Below are positions 50,473-61,890 of a DNA stretch of 64,000 bases, one piece after another. How positions within the stretch are numbered: the first letter of the stretch is position 1; every line of letters starts with the position of its first letter. A model generated the notes under the pieces. The model was not told where the DNA came from. It worked only from the letters and a program-made list of their open reading frames with translations, and ran no database searches. Source of the stretch: Methanobacterium sp964452085 (lineage in GTDB: Archaea; Methanobacteriota; Methanobacteria; Methanobacteriales; Methanobacteriaceae); the NCBI GenBank assembly GCA_964452085.1, contig CAYVKL010000002.1:124001-188000 (forward strand), read 5' to 3'. The position numbers and the translations under genes are program-made.

Positions 50473-52119
50473 TTATTTTATAACGTTAACAAATTGGAAA
50501 CTTTCAACGTCAAACAAGCCCTTATCACTAATTTTTAGTTTAGGAATCACTAAAAGTGCCATAAAAGACATGGTCATGAATGGTGAGGCGAGCTGACAAC
50601 CCATATCATTAACCAAATCATGTAAATCCTTAAGTTGAGCCGAAACATCTTTTGCACCCTTTGTGCTCATTAGACCGGCTACAGGTAATTTAAGAGAATA
50701 AATATTCCCATCATAAACTGCAACAAGTCCTCCTTTATTCTTTTTAAGATTATTTACAGCCTTTGCCATGTCATGGCTGTTGGTGCCAACTACTATTATG
50801 TTATGGGAATCATGAGCAATACTGGAGGCAATTGCTCCTTTTTTAAGCCTAAAACCATTTATAAATCCATTAGAAACATTATTCTGTCCGTATCTCCCCA
50901 CAACTGAGATTTTCAGCACATCATTTTCAATATTGGGGCTTATAATTCCATCAGAAATCTTTAAATTTGCTTCAGATTCTTCTGTTAGGAGTTGGCCTTC
51001 AATTACTTCAATGACTCTAACTCTTGTCTTTTCAGTTGATCTAGAGCTAGAATTTGATTCAGAGTTTATTTCAAAATTAGTAGGTACATCAAAATCAGTT
51101 GATTTTTTATCTGTTAAATTAAAGGTATTTTCAATTGGCAAGGGGTGAACTTTAAAAAGGGCCTTACCGTCCTGGGCAACAATTTGCCCGTTAATTATAA
51201 CCTTTGAGATATTGAAATTTTCAAGGTCATCAACTATTACCAGATCAGCTGCTTTTCCAGGAGAAATAGAACCAATATTAAGATTATAATGAGATGAAGG
51301 GTTAAAGGTAACCATTTGGATTGCTTCAATGGGATCCATACCTAGTTGCACTGCTTTTTTTAGTGTAAGGTTAAGATGACCTTTAAGGAGGTCTTCTGGA
51401 TGTTTGTCATCAGATACCAGGAAATCTCCACCCATAGAATATAGTTCTTCAAGGTTTTTAGCAGATGATCCTTCTCGAATCATTATCTTCATTCCCAGCC
51501 GTTTTTTCTCCAAAGCTTCTTCCATTTGGCTGCATTCATGATCGGTGGAAATACCTGCTCCCACATACTTACAAAGATCATCACCTGAAAGAAGGGGAGC
51601 ATGACCATCAACAGGCTTTTTGAGTTTATGTGCAATTTCTATCTTCTCTAAAACAAGCCTGTCATTCCCTATAACTCCTGGGAAGTTCATCATCTCGCCT
51701 AAGGCTACCATGTCATCCATTTGGAGGAGTTCCTGTATTTCATCAGGCCCTATGACTGCCCCAGATGTTTCAAATGGGGTTGCAGGGACACATGAAGGGG
51801 CAGTGTAGAAAAAACGAAGTGGAACAGACTTGGAATCATTAATCATGTATTCAATGCCGTTTATTCCCATTACATTGGCGATTTCATGGGGATCCGCCAC
51901 TACTGCTGTTGTTCCATGGGGAATCACAGCTTCAGCGAACCTAGAAGGGGTTAGCATGGAACTTTCAATGTGTATATGGGCATCAATAAACCCAGGGAGA
52001 ATATAATTTTTAAAATCTCCCTTAACTTCACGAACACATTTAATTATTCCATTCTTAATTTCTACTTCTGCAGGGTAGATTTCTTCGGTGAAAACATTTA
52101 CCAAGTTTCCTTTCAGCAT
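50473..52119 (-). CDS. ade: Adenine deaminase
   Basis: About 548 residues of the amidohydrolase superfamily. Metal site: PGFIDAHIHIESSMLTPSRFAE (about 43-64), PVDGHAPLLSG, STDHECSQMEEA, and VSDDKHPEDLL. The long C-terminal domain ends GLFDVESFQFVNV, typical for Ade. It converts adenine to hypoxanthine in purine salvage. I choose the ATG at 52119 (LKGNLVNVFTEEIYP) because GGTGT lies 4 nt before it; ATG 52140 is in frame seven codons upstream. Confidence 0.95.
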   Translation of the reverse strand: MLKGNLVNVFTEEIYPAEVEIKNGIIKCVREVKGDFKNYILPGFIDAHIHIESSMLTPSRFAEAVIPHGTTAVVADPHEIANVMGINGIEYMINDSKSVPLRFFYTAPSCVPATPFETSGAVIGPDEIQELLQMDDMVALGEMMNFPGVIGNDRLVLEKIEIAHKLKKPVDGHAPLLSGDDLCKYVGAGISTDHECSQMEEALEKKRLGMKIMIREGSSAKNLEELYSMGGDFLVSDDKHPEDLLKGHLNLTLKKAVQLGMDPIEAIQMVTFNPSSHYNLNIGSISPGKAADLVIVDDLENFNISKVIINGQIVAQDGKALFKVHPLPIENTFNLTDKKSTDFDVPTNFEINSESNSSSRSTEKTRVRVIEVIEGQLLTEESEANLKISDGIISPNIENDVLKISVVGRYGQNNVSNGFINGFRLKKGAIASSIAHDSHNIIVVGTNSHDMAKAVNNLKKNKGGLVAVYDGNIYSLKLPVAGLMSTKGAKDVSAQLKDLHDLVNDMGCQLASPFMTMSFMALLVIPKLKISDKGLFDVESFQFVNVIK

Positions 52120-52202
52120 TGATACACCATCATTGCCCATAATAAATCATTAATTGCCGATTAAGTTCATTCCCCTCATTGCAGAATGTACATAATTGCA
52201 TA

Positions 52203-53426
52203 TTACTCTAAATTATTGATTTCGTGATAAAGCATGGGTAAAAACGCCCCTACATCAGTTACGATACCCAGTACTTGGGCACTACCTCGATCTCCCAGTT
52301 TAGTAACTGTTGCGGGGTTGATATCCACACAAATGCTCTTAACTTTGGATGGTAGGATATTTCCCACGGCTATGGAGTGGAGCATAGTGGCAATCATGAT
52401 TACCATGTCCACACCAGGTACATATTTCCTCATTTCATCCTGAGCTTCTATAACATCAGTTATAACATCAGGTAGGGGCCCATCATCTCTTATGGATCCT
52501 GCAAGTACGAATGGAACATTATTTTTCACACACTCATACATTACTCCTTCTTTAAGCACACCCTGATTCACAGCGTCTTTAATTGATCCTGCCTCGTTAA
52601 TCTGGTTAATTGCGTAAATGTGGTGTCGGTGACCTCTTGCCACTGCTTCACCAGTTTTCACACTCATTCCCAGGGATGTCCCGTAAAGTGCACTTTCTAT
52701 ATCGTGAGTGGCCAAGGCATTACCTGCAAAAATAACATCAACTAATCCTTCTTTTATCATACGTGCCAGTACTGGTCCCGAACCCGTATGGATTATGGCT
52801 GGACCTCCTACCACTGCAATTTTACCCCCACGAGCTTTAATTTCTTTTATTTCCTTACCAATACTTTTAATGAGGGATCTAAGAGGTTTTTCTGATGATG
52901 CATCACTTCCCATAAACTCGAATACTCCCATTTTGCCTCTGGGCCTTTGTGGGGCCATCACCTTTATTCCTTCACGACCAACCACTATCATATCGCCTTT
53001 TTTGATCCGACCAATGGGTTTAATAATTGCCTTTTTGGTTTTTTTGTCAAACACAATCATGCAGTCCATTTCAATATTTTCTACAGGCATCCATTCATTT
53101 TGGTACCGGATGAAAGTGGGGTGGTTAGTTGTTGAATAAAAGTCAGCAGGAAGAGTTTTATCTTTACTGGCAGCTACTAAATTAACTTCATTGATCTCAA
53201 CTACCATGGCTCCTATTTCAGCTAATTCGTCTAAAATCTCCCCTAAAAGTGATTCACTTTCTGCTCTAACTTGAATTTTGGCAATACTTGTATCTTTTTT
53301 TCTTTTACCCACTTCAAATTCCAGAATCTGAAAGTCGCCACCCATATCCATAATAAGATCCAGTGCTTTAGGCAAGGTGAGGGAATCGATAATATGTCCT
53401 GTAAGTTTAACTTCTCTGGTATGCAT
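52203..53426 (-). CDS. Ornithine cyclodeaminase, archaeal LOR/SDH (TIGR00300) type
   Basis: A 407-residue protein of the TIGR00300 family. The N-terminal domain (VKLTGHIIDSLTLPKALDLIMDMGGDFQILEFEVGK) is ligand-binding like; the middle and C-terminal part has NAD-binding AVVGGPAIIHTGSGPVLARMI and the LATHDIESALYGTSLG segment. Members from methanogens convert ornithine to proline with release of ammonia, in the family first named LOR/SDH. ATG 53426 is behind GGAGGAATAAG. It neighbours agmatinase, which is part of the same arginine-derived chemistry, on the same strand. Confidence 0.82.
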   Translation of the reverse strand: MHTREVKLTGHIIDSLTLPKALDLIMDMGGDFQILEFEVGKRKKDTSIAKIQVRAESESLLGEILDELAEIGAMVVEINEVNLVAASKDKTLPADFYSTTNHPTFIRYQNEWMPVENIEMDCMIVFDKKTKKAIIKPIGRIKKGDMIVVGREGIKVMAPQRPRGKMGVFEFMGSDASSEKPLRSLIKSIGKEIKEIKARGGKIAVVGGPAIIHTGSGPVLARMIKEGLVDVIFAGNALATHDIESALYGTSLGMSVKTGEAVARGHRHHIYAINQINEAGSIKDAVNQGVLKEGVMYECVKNNVPFVLAGSIRDDGPLPDVITDVIEAQDEMRKYVPGVDMVIMIATMLHSIAVGNILPSKVKSICVDINPATVTKLGDRGSAQVLGIVTDVGAFLPMLYHEINNLE

Positions 53427-53699
53427 CTTATTCCTCCATATTTTATTTCAAGACGAGGGAAATTGAAAATAAAACCGGTTTAAGGGCATTTCCCTTGGAA
53501 TTGTTTGTTAAATGTGTTGAATCTTAATATCCTAATCATTTGATAGATTTGAGTGGCTATCTATAAATATTTTTATGTTGATAATGGTAGAAAATTTATA
53601 AAAAAAGGTGAATAAATAAAATGCATTATGTTCAGAAGAATATAATTTGTTAAAATAAGATTTATTTACTAAAATAAGTTTTAATATAAATTCAGCAAT
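53427..53699. other. 273-bp spacer between agmatinase and ornithine cyclodeaminase
   Basis: AT-rich, both flanking genes leftward. It must hold the ornithine cyclodeaminase promoter and the agmatinase terminator. I see no coding potential beyond a 10-codon frame that I reject. Confidence 0.4.
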
Positions 53700-54566
53700 T
53701 TATTGCAGGGATAAGAAGTCTAAAAGTATTTTGGCAGCATTTATTGAAGTAATATCTCCAACTGAGGTTGATGCAACTTCAACCACGTCAAAACCAATGA
53801 TTTCTTTTCCCTTAAGTTGGAAAATTAGATTTTCCAGTTCTTGAGGACTAATTCCACAAGGGGCTGGCGTAGCCACAGAGGGGGCATAAGCAGGGTCCAG
53901 TACATCCATATCAACTGTGACATAGATAGGGCCATCTATCTCACCAATAATTTTTCCCATCTGACCTAAATCGTCTGATATCTCTTGGGGGGTGTAATAA
54001 TCAATACCTTTTTCCCGTGCAAAGTCAACTTCTGCTTGTGATGAAGAACGAATACCCATTTGGATTATTTTAGCAGGATTTTTATCGTGTATTCTGCGCA
54101 TTACCGTGGCATGGGAATATTTTTCCCCCATATATTCATTTCTAAGATCCATATGGGCATCAAAATGAATTATAGTAACATCATGTGCCTCAAGGGCATT
54201 TATTACCCCATAACTGATGCTATGTTCACCTCCAATTGTTAAAGGGATCAAACCGTCTTTTAACATGGAAGATATTACAGATTCCAGATTTAAACAGGTC
54301 TTCTGAAAGTTTCCAGGAACAACTTCCAGATTTCCAATGTCACAAATATTCGCATCTATAACTTTATTTGAAAACAGATTATATTTCTCAAAGTTGTAGG
54401 AAGCCTCCCTCACCATAAGAGGTCCGAAACGTGCCCCTGGTTGGTAAGTGGTGGTACTGTCAAAGGGCACTCCCAAAATACCAAAGCAAGGATTTTCACT
54501 CAAAGGGAGATCATCAAAATCCTGAGAAAAAGCAAATTTTAGAGGATTTTCAGTGTAAAGATACAT
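53700..54566 (-). CDS. speB: Agmatinase
   Basis: A 288-residue ureohydrolase. Manganese ligands: GGEHSISYG (about 97-105), IIHFDAHMDLRNEYMG (about 125-140), and VDMDVLDPAYAPSVATP (about 203-219). It splits agmatine to putrescine and urea. Together with the facing arginine decarboxylase it completes the archaeal route to putrescine. ATG 54566 follows GAGGATTTAGATAA. It lies 52 nt after aIF5A on the same strand, implying co-transcription. Confidence 0.95.
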   Translation of the reverse strand: MYLYTENPLKFAFSQDFDDLPLSENPCFGILGVPFDSTTTYQPGARFGPLMVREASYNFEKYNLFSNKVIDANICDIGNLEVVPGNFQKTCLNLESVISSMLKDGLIPLTIGGEHSISYGVINALEAHDVTIIHFDAHMDLRNEYMGEKYSHATVMRRIHDKNPAKIIQMGIRSSSQAEVDFAREKGIDYYTPQEISDDLGQMGKIIGEIDGPIYVTVDMDVLDPAYAPSVATPAPCGISPQELENLIFQLKGKEIIGFDVVEVASTSVGDITSINAAKILLDFLSLQ

Positions 54567-54618
54567 TTATCTAAATCCTCATAAATTTTTTAAAAATAAA
54601 TATTTATTCTCACGAGGT

Positions 54619-55008
54619 TTATTTAACTCTCATGAGTTTTTTGTTACCCATAGCCACAATATAACCTACTTCTGCCCCTTCAATAAGGTTATCACGTAGA
54701 TCATCAGGTATGGGGACCTCAAAGGTTTCGTAGGTCTCTAAATCCATGAGCTGAATATCACTACCCATCAATGCTAAAACCTGGGCAGCTCGTTTGTCTA
54801 TTATTGGTACTTCAATTTTTGCATCCACTGGTTTTACCAGACCTCTTTTCTGGTTGTCAAAAACTCCTATTGCATCAACCCTTGCCTTGGCTGCGCCGTG
54901 TTTTCCAGGGGATGAAGTCTGTATATTTACAATTTTAGATGCTTCACCATCTAATACCACATATTTACCTACTTTAAGCGTTTTAACTTCCACTACCTTA
55001 GTTGACAT
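54619..55008 (-). CDS. eif5A: Translation factor aIF5A
   Basis: A 129-residue elongation factor. The hypusine lysine is K36 in SSPGKHGAAKAR, followed by the C-terminal OB domain (KIEVPIIDKRAAQVLALMG and on). aIF5A needs deoxyhypusine or hypusine made from spermidine for activity. Its placement next to agmatinase and opposite arginine decarboxylase therefore makes functional sense. GGAGGAAATTAGT precedes the ATG at 55008. Confidence 0.97.
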   Translation of the reverse strand: MSTKVVEVKTLKVGKYVVLDGEASKIVNIQTSSPGKHGAAKARVDAIGVFDNQKRGLVKPVDAKIEVPIIDKRAAQVLALMGSDIQLMDLETYETFEVPIPDDLRDNLIEGAEVGYIVAMGNKKLMRVK

Positions 55009-55020
55009 ACTAATTTCCTC

Positions 55021-55060
55021 CGTATAATACGTATAATTCAGATCCGAACGGGATCCATAA
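55021..55060 (-). promoter_or_regulatory. Direct and inverted repeats in the aIF5A leader
   Basis: CGTATAATA-CGTATAAT (55021-55037) is a tandem direct repeat just before the ribosome site. Next to it GATCC-GAACG-GGATC (55041-55055) is an inverted repeat. Both lie between the probable promoter and the start codon, so they may act at RNA or DNA level. No known motif recognised. Confidence 0.35.
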
Positions 55061-55169
55061 ATTTTAGAACCTAGAAATAGAATCTAATAATTAATATAAA
55101 TCTGCTTCTTTAATAATCTGCATGCAGTTATAAATATATTTATAGATGCCACTGTCTGATATAGAAATA

Positions 55170-55204
<35 letters not shown>

Positions 55205-55216
55205 AATTAAAGTGAT

Positions 55217-55663
55217 ATGATGAAAGTGTCTATAACCTCCGGAAAATCAGAAGGACCCACCCGACTAAACGCCTTTGACAATGCCCTCCTTGATGCAGGT
55301 ATTGGGGATGTGAATCTAATACCAGTTTCCAGCATACTCCCTGCAGATACTGAGATAGTTGAACTCCCCCATATTAAAGAGGGTAAAATGATTAATTGTG
55401 TTCTTTCATGCGCACATTCAGACAAAACAGGAGATTTAATAACTGCTGTGGTGGCAGTGGCAACTTCTGATGATTTTGGGTGTGTGGTGGAGCACTCGGG
55501 AATTAATCAGGACCCTGAAAAAATTAAAGAGGAAGCAGAAGCCATGTTGAAGTACATGATGCAGGTGAGGGATCTTAAGATCAGGGAAATCATCATAGTA
55601 GATGAAAGTCATAAAGTTATAAAAGAGGCAGTTGCAGTAGCAGCAGTGGTATATTTAAAATAA
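55217..55663 (+). CDS. pdaD: Pyruvoyl-dependent arginine decarboxylase (proenzyme)
   Basis: A 148-residue proenzyme. It should self-cleave at the Ser-Ser in LIPVSSILPAD (S38-S39) to form the pyruvoyl group. GCVVEHSG (near 95-102) and the closing YMMQVRDLKIREIIIVDESHKV also match PdaD. It decarboxylates arginine to agmatine, the first step of archaeal polyamine synthesis. ATG at 55217 is behind AGTGAT. It diverges from aIF5A-agmatinase by 208 bp. Confidence 0.95.
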   Translation: MMKVSITSGKSEGPTRLNAFDNALLDAGIGDVNLIPVSSILPADTEIVELPHIKEGKMINCVLSCAHSDKTGDLITAVVAVATSDDFGCVVEHSGINQDPEKIKEEAEAMLKYMMQVRDLKIREIIIVDESHKVIKEAVAVAAVVYLK

Positions 55664-55807
55664 TTATCACTTATTAGAATCTATATGGGGATTTATTTTC
55701 ATTATATTAAATTCAAAAGAGGTTTTAAGAACATTAAATGATTTAAACGCGTTTGATGTATAATTCTATTGAGAAATTCTTTCAAGATCCCAGGAGGATG
55801 AGATGGT

Positions 55808-56647
55808 ATGAATGATGAAACCGAAGAATTTTGGAGCGAAATCTGCCAGGAATTAATTGAAGAATCTCAAAAAGCAATATCACCCCTCATAGGGTCTGAG
55901 AATGGTGGCGAAATAGTTAAAATGGGAGCTGATGGCACCCCAAGTACTTATATTGATATTGTTGCAGAGGAAAAAGTTATGGAGGTCCTTGAAGGTGTTG
56001 GAAGGCCTTTAACTTTAATAAGTGAAGAAATTGGTGAAGTAAATTTGGGTAAAGGTCGACCTGAGGTCATAATGGTAGTTGATCCACTTGATGGTACCAG
56101 TAATGCTGTGAAGAATATTCCAGCTTATGGGATATCTGTGGCAGTGGCACCCATTCCTCAAAGTCATAAAGGTCCTTTAACCATCCCTGATATTCAGATG
56201 GGTTTTGTAAAAAACTATGCCACTGATGATTTTTACACCGCAGTTAAAGGTAAGGGTGCTTTTATTAATGGAAAAGATATTATACCTTCATCTAAACAGG
56301 ATTTATCCCATGTATCGTTGGGGGCTTATGTTTACAGGATGAATATGGGGAAAATTGAAAATCTATGTAAAAGTGTTAGGAGAATGAGAATTCTCGGTGC
56401 AGTAGCTATAGAAATATCTTATGTTGCAGATGGGACTTACGATGCATTTGTTGATGTCAGGAATAACTTGAGGGTGGTAGATGTTGCTGCTGCCAAGCTG
56501 ATCCTGGAAGAAAGTGGTGGGGTAGTTACAGATCGTTATGGAAAAGCCTTAATTGGAAAATTGAACGTGTTGGAGAAAACTTCTATGATAGCTACCTGTA
56601 ACTCAGTAATTCATGGGGAAATAATTCGTATTGTGGAGGGGATTTAA
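55808..56647 (+). CDS. Bifunctional fructose-1,6-bisphosphatase / inositol monophosphatase
   Basis: A 279-residue IMPase/FBPase-IV family enzyme. Metal motifs: LISEEIGEV (Glu near 77), VVDPLDGTSNAVKNIP (near 94-109), and VVDVAAAKLILEESGG (near 221-236). It dephosphorylates fructose bisphosphate and inositol phosphate, for gluconeogenesis and archaeal lipid inositol. AGGAGGATGAGATGGT precedes the ATG. Its TAA directly abuts the NAD kinase ATG (TAAATG), and in M. jannaschii the two activities are one fused protein. Confidence 0.93.
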   Translation: MNDETEEFWSEICQELIEESQKAISPLIGSENGGEIVKMGADGTPSTYIDIVAEEKVMEVLEGVGRPLTLISEEIGEVNLGKGRPEVIMVVDPLDGTSNAVKNIPAYGISVAVAPIPQSHKGPLTIPDIQMGFVKNYATDDFYTAVKGKGAFINGKDIIPSSKQDLSHVSLGAYVYRMNMGKIENLCKSVRRMRILGAVAIEISYVADGTYDAFVDVRNNLRVVDVAAAKLILEESGGVVTDRYGKALIGKLNVLEKTSMIATCNSVIHGEIIRIVEGI

Positions 56648-57484
56648 ATGATAATGGGACTGGTTGCCCGTATTGATGTAAAAGATGCGGTGGAACTTGC
56701 TGGAAAACTGGCTGACTTTTTAACTCAAAAAGGAGTTCAAATAGTTTTGGACATTCCTCTGGCCAATGAACTGGGCAGATACCATGATAAACAATGCTCA
56801 CTGGAAGATATGGATGTAGACATGATGGTGGCTGTTGGGGGAGATGGAACCATCCTACGTACCCAAAGCTACATCAGTGGCAAAAAAATCCCACTTATAG
56901 GAATAAACATGGGAACAGTAGGGTTTTTGACAGAAATAGATCCTGAAAACGCTTTCAAGGCCTTAGAAGAGGTTCTTGCCGGAAATTACTTCGTGGAAAG
57001 TAGAAATCAGCTTTTGGTATGGCACAACCATGAATTGCCTTCTGCCCTAAATGAAGTGGTCATGATGACCCGTAAACCTGCAAAAATGCTCCACATACAG
57101 ATCAGTGTTGATGATGAGATTGTAGAGGAGTTACGGGCTGATGGATTGATTATTGCCACTCCCAGTGGTTCAACAGCATATTCCATGTCTGCAGGTGGAC
57201 CGATTATAGATCCCAGAGTAAAAGCATTTATCATAGTCCCCATATGTCCTTTTAAATTAGGAGCCAGACCCACAGTAGTTTCAGATGATAGTATAATAAA
57301 GGTTAAACTTTTAAGGGAAGGAAAAAAGGCTATCGCAGTAATCGATGGTCAATTTGAAGAGGAAATAAACTATATGGATGAGATCATTTTCCGCAAGTCT
57401 GAAAACTGCGTATTTTTTGTGCGTTTAACCAAGGATTTCTATCGTAAAGTTAGGGAAAAGTTAACTAAAGGCGGAATTAGCTAA
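56648..57484 (+). CDS. nadK: NAD(+) kinase
   Basis: A 278-residue kinase making NADP. The GGDGT motif is AVGGDGTILRTQSY (about 61-74), followed by IPLIGINMGTVGFLTEI (about 81-97) and ATPSGSTAYSMSAGGPI (about 175-191). The ATG at 56648 follows the phosphatase stop without a gap and has no ribosome site of its own, so translation is probably coupled. It ends with TAATG shared with cfbE. Confidence 0.95.
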   Translation: MIMGLVARIDVKDAVELAGKLADFLTQKGVQIVLDIPLANELGRYHDKQCSLEDMDVDMMVAVGGDGTILRTQSYISGKKIPLIGINMGTVGFLTEIDPENAFKALEEVLAGNYFVESRNQLLVWHNHELPSALNEVVMMTRKPAKMLHIQISVDDEIVEELRADGLIIATPSGSTAYSMSAGGPIIDPRVKAFIIVPICPFKLGARPTVVSDDSIIKVKLLREGKKAIAVIDGQFEEEINYMDEIIFRKSENCVFFVRLTKDFYRKVREKLTKGGIS

Positions 57485-58947
57485 TGAAAGTTCTGGTAGT
57501 TGACACCACTCACGGAGGTGCCATACTGGCATCTGAATTTTCCAAAAAACAAGATTGTGAAGTCTTCGCCTGGGATATTTACCATACCTTATCTTCGGCA
57601 GGTAAATCCTCATTAAAGAATCATGGTGTCCAATTGGTAAATGAATCTTTTTTCAATAATTTTTCCAATGAATTATTACCAGGTTCTGGAGAGAATATCA
57701 AAGGTTGTGAAGAAAATTATCCTTTAAACCCGGATAAAAATGATAAATTAGTTTTGGTTGCCCCTGTTCACTGCAATATACCTTATTCAGTTCACATGAC
57801 TCATCATCAGGCAGTGGGTTACCTTATGAAGGATAGAATATCTGTGCCGGTAATAGAAGTCACTGGAGTTAAGGGTAAAACCAGTGCAGTAGCCATGCTT
57901 AAGGAAATATATCGGGATCAAAATCCACTTATTCTTAGCAGTCTGGGAGTTGAAGTTGTAAAAGATGATGTTGAGATTAATCTGCAGAAAGACATTAGTA
58001 TAACCCCTGCCAGCATCATTACTGCCTGGGAACTTGCTGGTGAATTCTCTCGAAAAGAAAATTACAATGTGGGGATCTGCATATTTGAAAGTTCTTTGGG
58101 AGGTACCGGGTTAGCGGATATTGGGGTAATTACCAATATTGCTGAGGATTATTCCATCTCCAGGGGATCAAGTTGCGCCAGTAAAGCTAAAGCACAGATG
58201 TTTCAAAGTAAAATTGTGGTATGTGATTATGATTCATTCCATAAAATGAATTCTAAAGGTTCAAATAATCTTGTATTAAATCAGAAAACCAATACGTATT
58301 CCTTAAAAGAAAAAGCTAATGTCACGGCATTCAATATCCATTATGGTCTTTTTGAAACCTCATTTGTGGTAAAGGTGACGGATTTGAAAACAAGGGATGG
58401 AAAATGTATTAACACCTCCTTTGAATGTTCTACATTTGCCCCTGCAGATTACCATCTGGAAAATTCACTTTCTGCCATATGTTCCGCTTTATCCATGGGA
58501 ACTCCTGTAAAATTGATAAATAAGCGTTTGAAAAATTTTAAAGGTTTACCTGGAAGAACCAGTATAAATAATGATTATTTTAAAGGTCAAAAAAATAAAA
58601 TCCGGGTTATTGAAGAAATAAATCCTGGAATTAACGTGACTGCTGTAAAAAAAGCCGTTACAATGATTAAAGACTATGAAAGCCCAGCTTTGGTCTTGGG
58701 TGGAAGTTATGGTGTGACTTGTGAGGAAATTGATGAAGAGTCTCTTTCTAATTTTTTAGAGGGTATTGCTGATAATATTAATATAGTATTGACTGGCGAG
58801 TTAGGCAAAAGTTTAAAGGATAATATCGGTCGTGGTTTGAGTTATAACAGCCAAATAGACAAAGCAGTTAATATAGCGGGAGATTCTGGGGCTAAAAATA
58901 TTCTGCTAATTTTCCGTTCCAATTATTCTGATTTAAGGAGAAGATAA
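57484..58947 (+). CDS. cfbE: Coenzyme F430 synthetase CfbE (Mur ligase family)
   Basis: A 487-residue Mur-ligase-like protein. The ATP motif is EVTGVKGKTSAVAMLKE (about 124-140), with a metal-site ESSLGGTG and a C-terminal ligand domain. The N-terminus KVLVVDTTHGGAILASEF is typical of CfbE, which closes the cyclohexanone ring in the last step of coenzyme F430 synthesis. The ATG at 57484 overlaps the nadK stop by one base (TAATG). cfbC is at the other end of the window. Confidence 0.9.
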   Translation: MKVLVVDTTHGGAILASEFSKKQDCEVFAWDIYHTLSSAGKSSLKNHGVQLVNESFFNNFSNELLPGSGENIKGCEENYPLNPDKNDKLVLVAPVHCNIPYSVHMTHHQAVGYLMKDRISVPVIEVTGVKGKTSAVAMLKEIYRDQNPLILSSLGVEVVKDDVEINLQKDISITPASIITAWELAGEFSRKENYNVGICIFESSLGGTGLADIGVITNIAEDYSISRGSSCASKAKAQMFQSKIVVCDYDSFHKMNSKGSNNLVLNQKTNTYSLKEKANVTAFNIHYGLFETSFVVKVTDLKTRDGKCINTSFECSTFAPADYHLENSLSAICSALSMGTPVKLINKRLKNFKGLPGRTSINNDYFKGQKNKIRVIEEINPGINVTAVKKAVTMIKDYESPALVLGGSYGVTCEEIDEESLSNFLEGIADNINIVLTGELGKSLKDNIGRGLSYNSQIDKAVNIAGDSGAKNILLIFRSNYSDLRRR

Positions 58948-59128
58948 CTTTTTAGGGAGTATTTCTATTAAGTCTACCATGTTAATGAGATGGTAGGGAA
59001 TTTTATCCATGGCAACATTTATTAAAGATCATACAGAATCAATCAACTAAGGATTCTTAATCTTTAGTTAGCTATGTTAGGCACCATGCTTATTATCTAA
59101 TGATAAACTTTTATGACTCAAGTTCAGT

Positions 59129-60023
<895 letters not shown>

Positions 60024-60027
<4 letters not shown>

Positions 60028-60977
60028 ATAAGGTAAATGTGGGGGTTGTTGGTGTAGGGGCAATGGGCCACAACCATGTTAGGGTTTACACCAGACTCAA
60101 AAAAGCCAACCTCCTTGCAGTTTCAGATCTAATGAAAGGCACTCTGGCGGAGGTATCCAAGAAATACAACACCGTCGGTTTTGTAGATTACGATAACATA
60201 CTTAAAATGCCTGAAATCGATGCGGTTAGTGTTTGTGTTCCAACCACTTACCATTTCGAAGTGGTTATGAGTGCAATTGAACAGGGAAAACACGTTCTGG
60301 TGGAAAAACCCATTGCTTTCACCCTTAAAGAAGCAAAGGACATGGTAAGGGCTGCCAGAAAAGAAGGGGTTAAACTGGCAACCGGCCACGTGGAACGTTT
60401 TAATCCGGCAGTTTTAGAGGCTAAAAAGCTTTTAAGAGAAAACCTCATCGGAGAAGTTGTTTCTGTTTCTGCTAAACGAGTTGGTCCATTTCCACCAAGG
60501 ATAAAAGATGTGGGAGTAACAATTGATCTTGCCATACATGAGGTTGATGTAATGGCATACCTAATGGACAGTCCGGTTTCCAGAGTTTACGCTCATGTCG
60601 GAAGCAGACTGGAGAAATGTGAATATGAAGATCATGCTGAGATCATGATGGAATTCTACAACCAAGCCACAGGTATGTTAGAGGTGAACTGGCTGACTCC
60701 CTACAAGAAAAGGCAATTAGAAGTCACTGGAACTGAGGGAATCATATCTCTAGACTACATTGACCAGACTGTAGAGGTCTTCGGCAAAAACGCCAGAAAA
60801 GTAAGGGTACCTCATCACGAACCACTGATGGAAGAACTGGGCTCGTTCTTAGATGCAATTATTATGGATGAAAAACCTAAAATCACAGGAGAAGACGGAA
60901 TTCACGCCTTAAAAACTGTTCTTGCTGCAATGAAATCTGCCAAAGAGAAAATTCCAGTTAAAATTGATATTGATTAA
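60024..60977 (+). CDS. Gfo/Idh/MocA family oxidoreductase
   Basis: About 317 residues. The Rossmann start is KVNVGVVGVGAMGHNHVRVY (3-22), the catalytic motif EKPIAFTLKEAK (Lys near 93), and a HEVDVMAYL segment (His near 173) are typical. Homologues in methanogens are often named UDP-N-acetylglucosamine 3-dehydrogenase, but the substrate cannot be proved from sequence. GTG at 60024 is the start, with GGGAGGATTGCTC before it, and overlaps the hemC stop. Confidence 0.88.
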
Positions 60978-61147
60978 AAATCAGGGTAATAAAGATTATT
61001 CAATGGATATAAATCATTCAATAATTGAATGTTCCCATATAAAATATATTTTAAAAATCATAGATCAATATAGTAAATATTTGAATCAAACATCATTTAG
61101 TTAATAAATATATAATCATGTTTTTTTAAGAGATTTGGAGGGGTATA

Positions 61148-61747
<600 letters not shown>

Positions 61748-61890
61748 TCTCTAAACTCAATTATTATTTTTATTTTAAGTGAAAACCTTTCAAAAATAGT
61801 ATAATTAGTTAATTAGTTAGTATTTAGTTTAATCATTTTTTTTAAAGTTCAAGTTTCCAATACTTTTTTTATATAAAAAAATCAGATAAA

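Noticed and set aside
52708..53139. 143-codon rightward ORF
   Set aside because: Lies wholly antisense inside the ornithine cyclodeaminase gene, with no family match.
53621..53653. 10-codon ORF behind a GGTGA site
   Set aside because: Too short to support, and a chance GGTGA in AT-rich DNA is likely.
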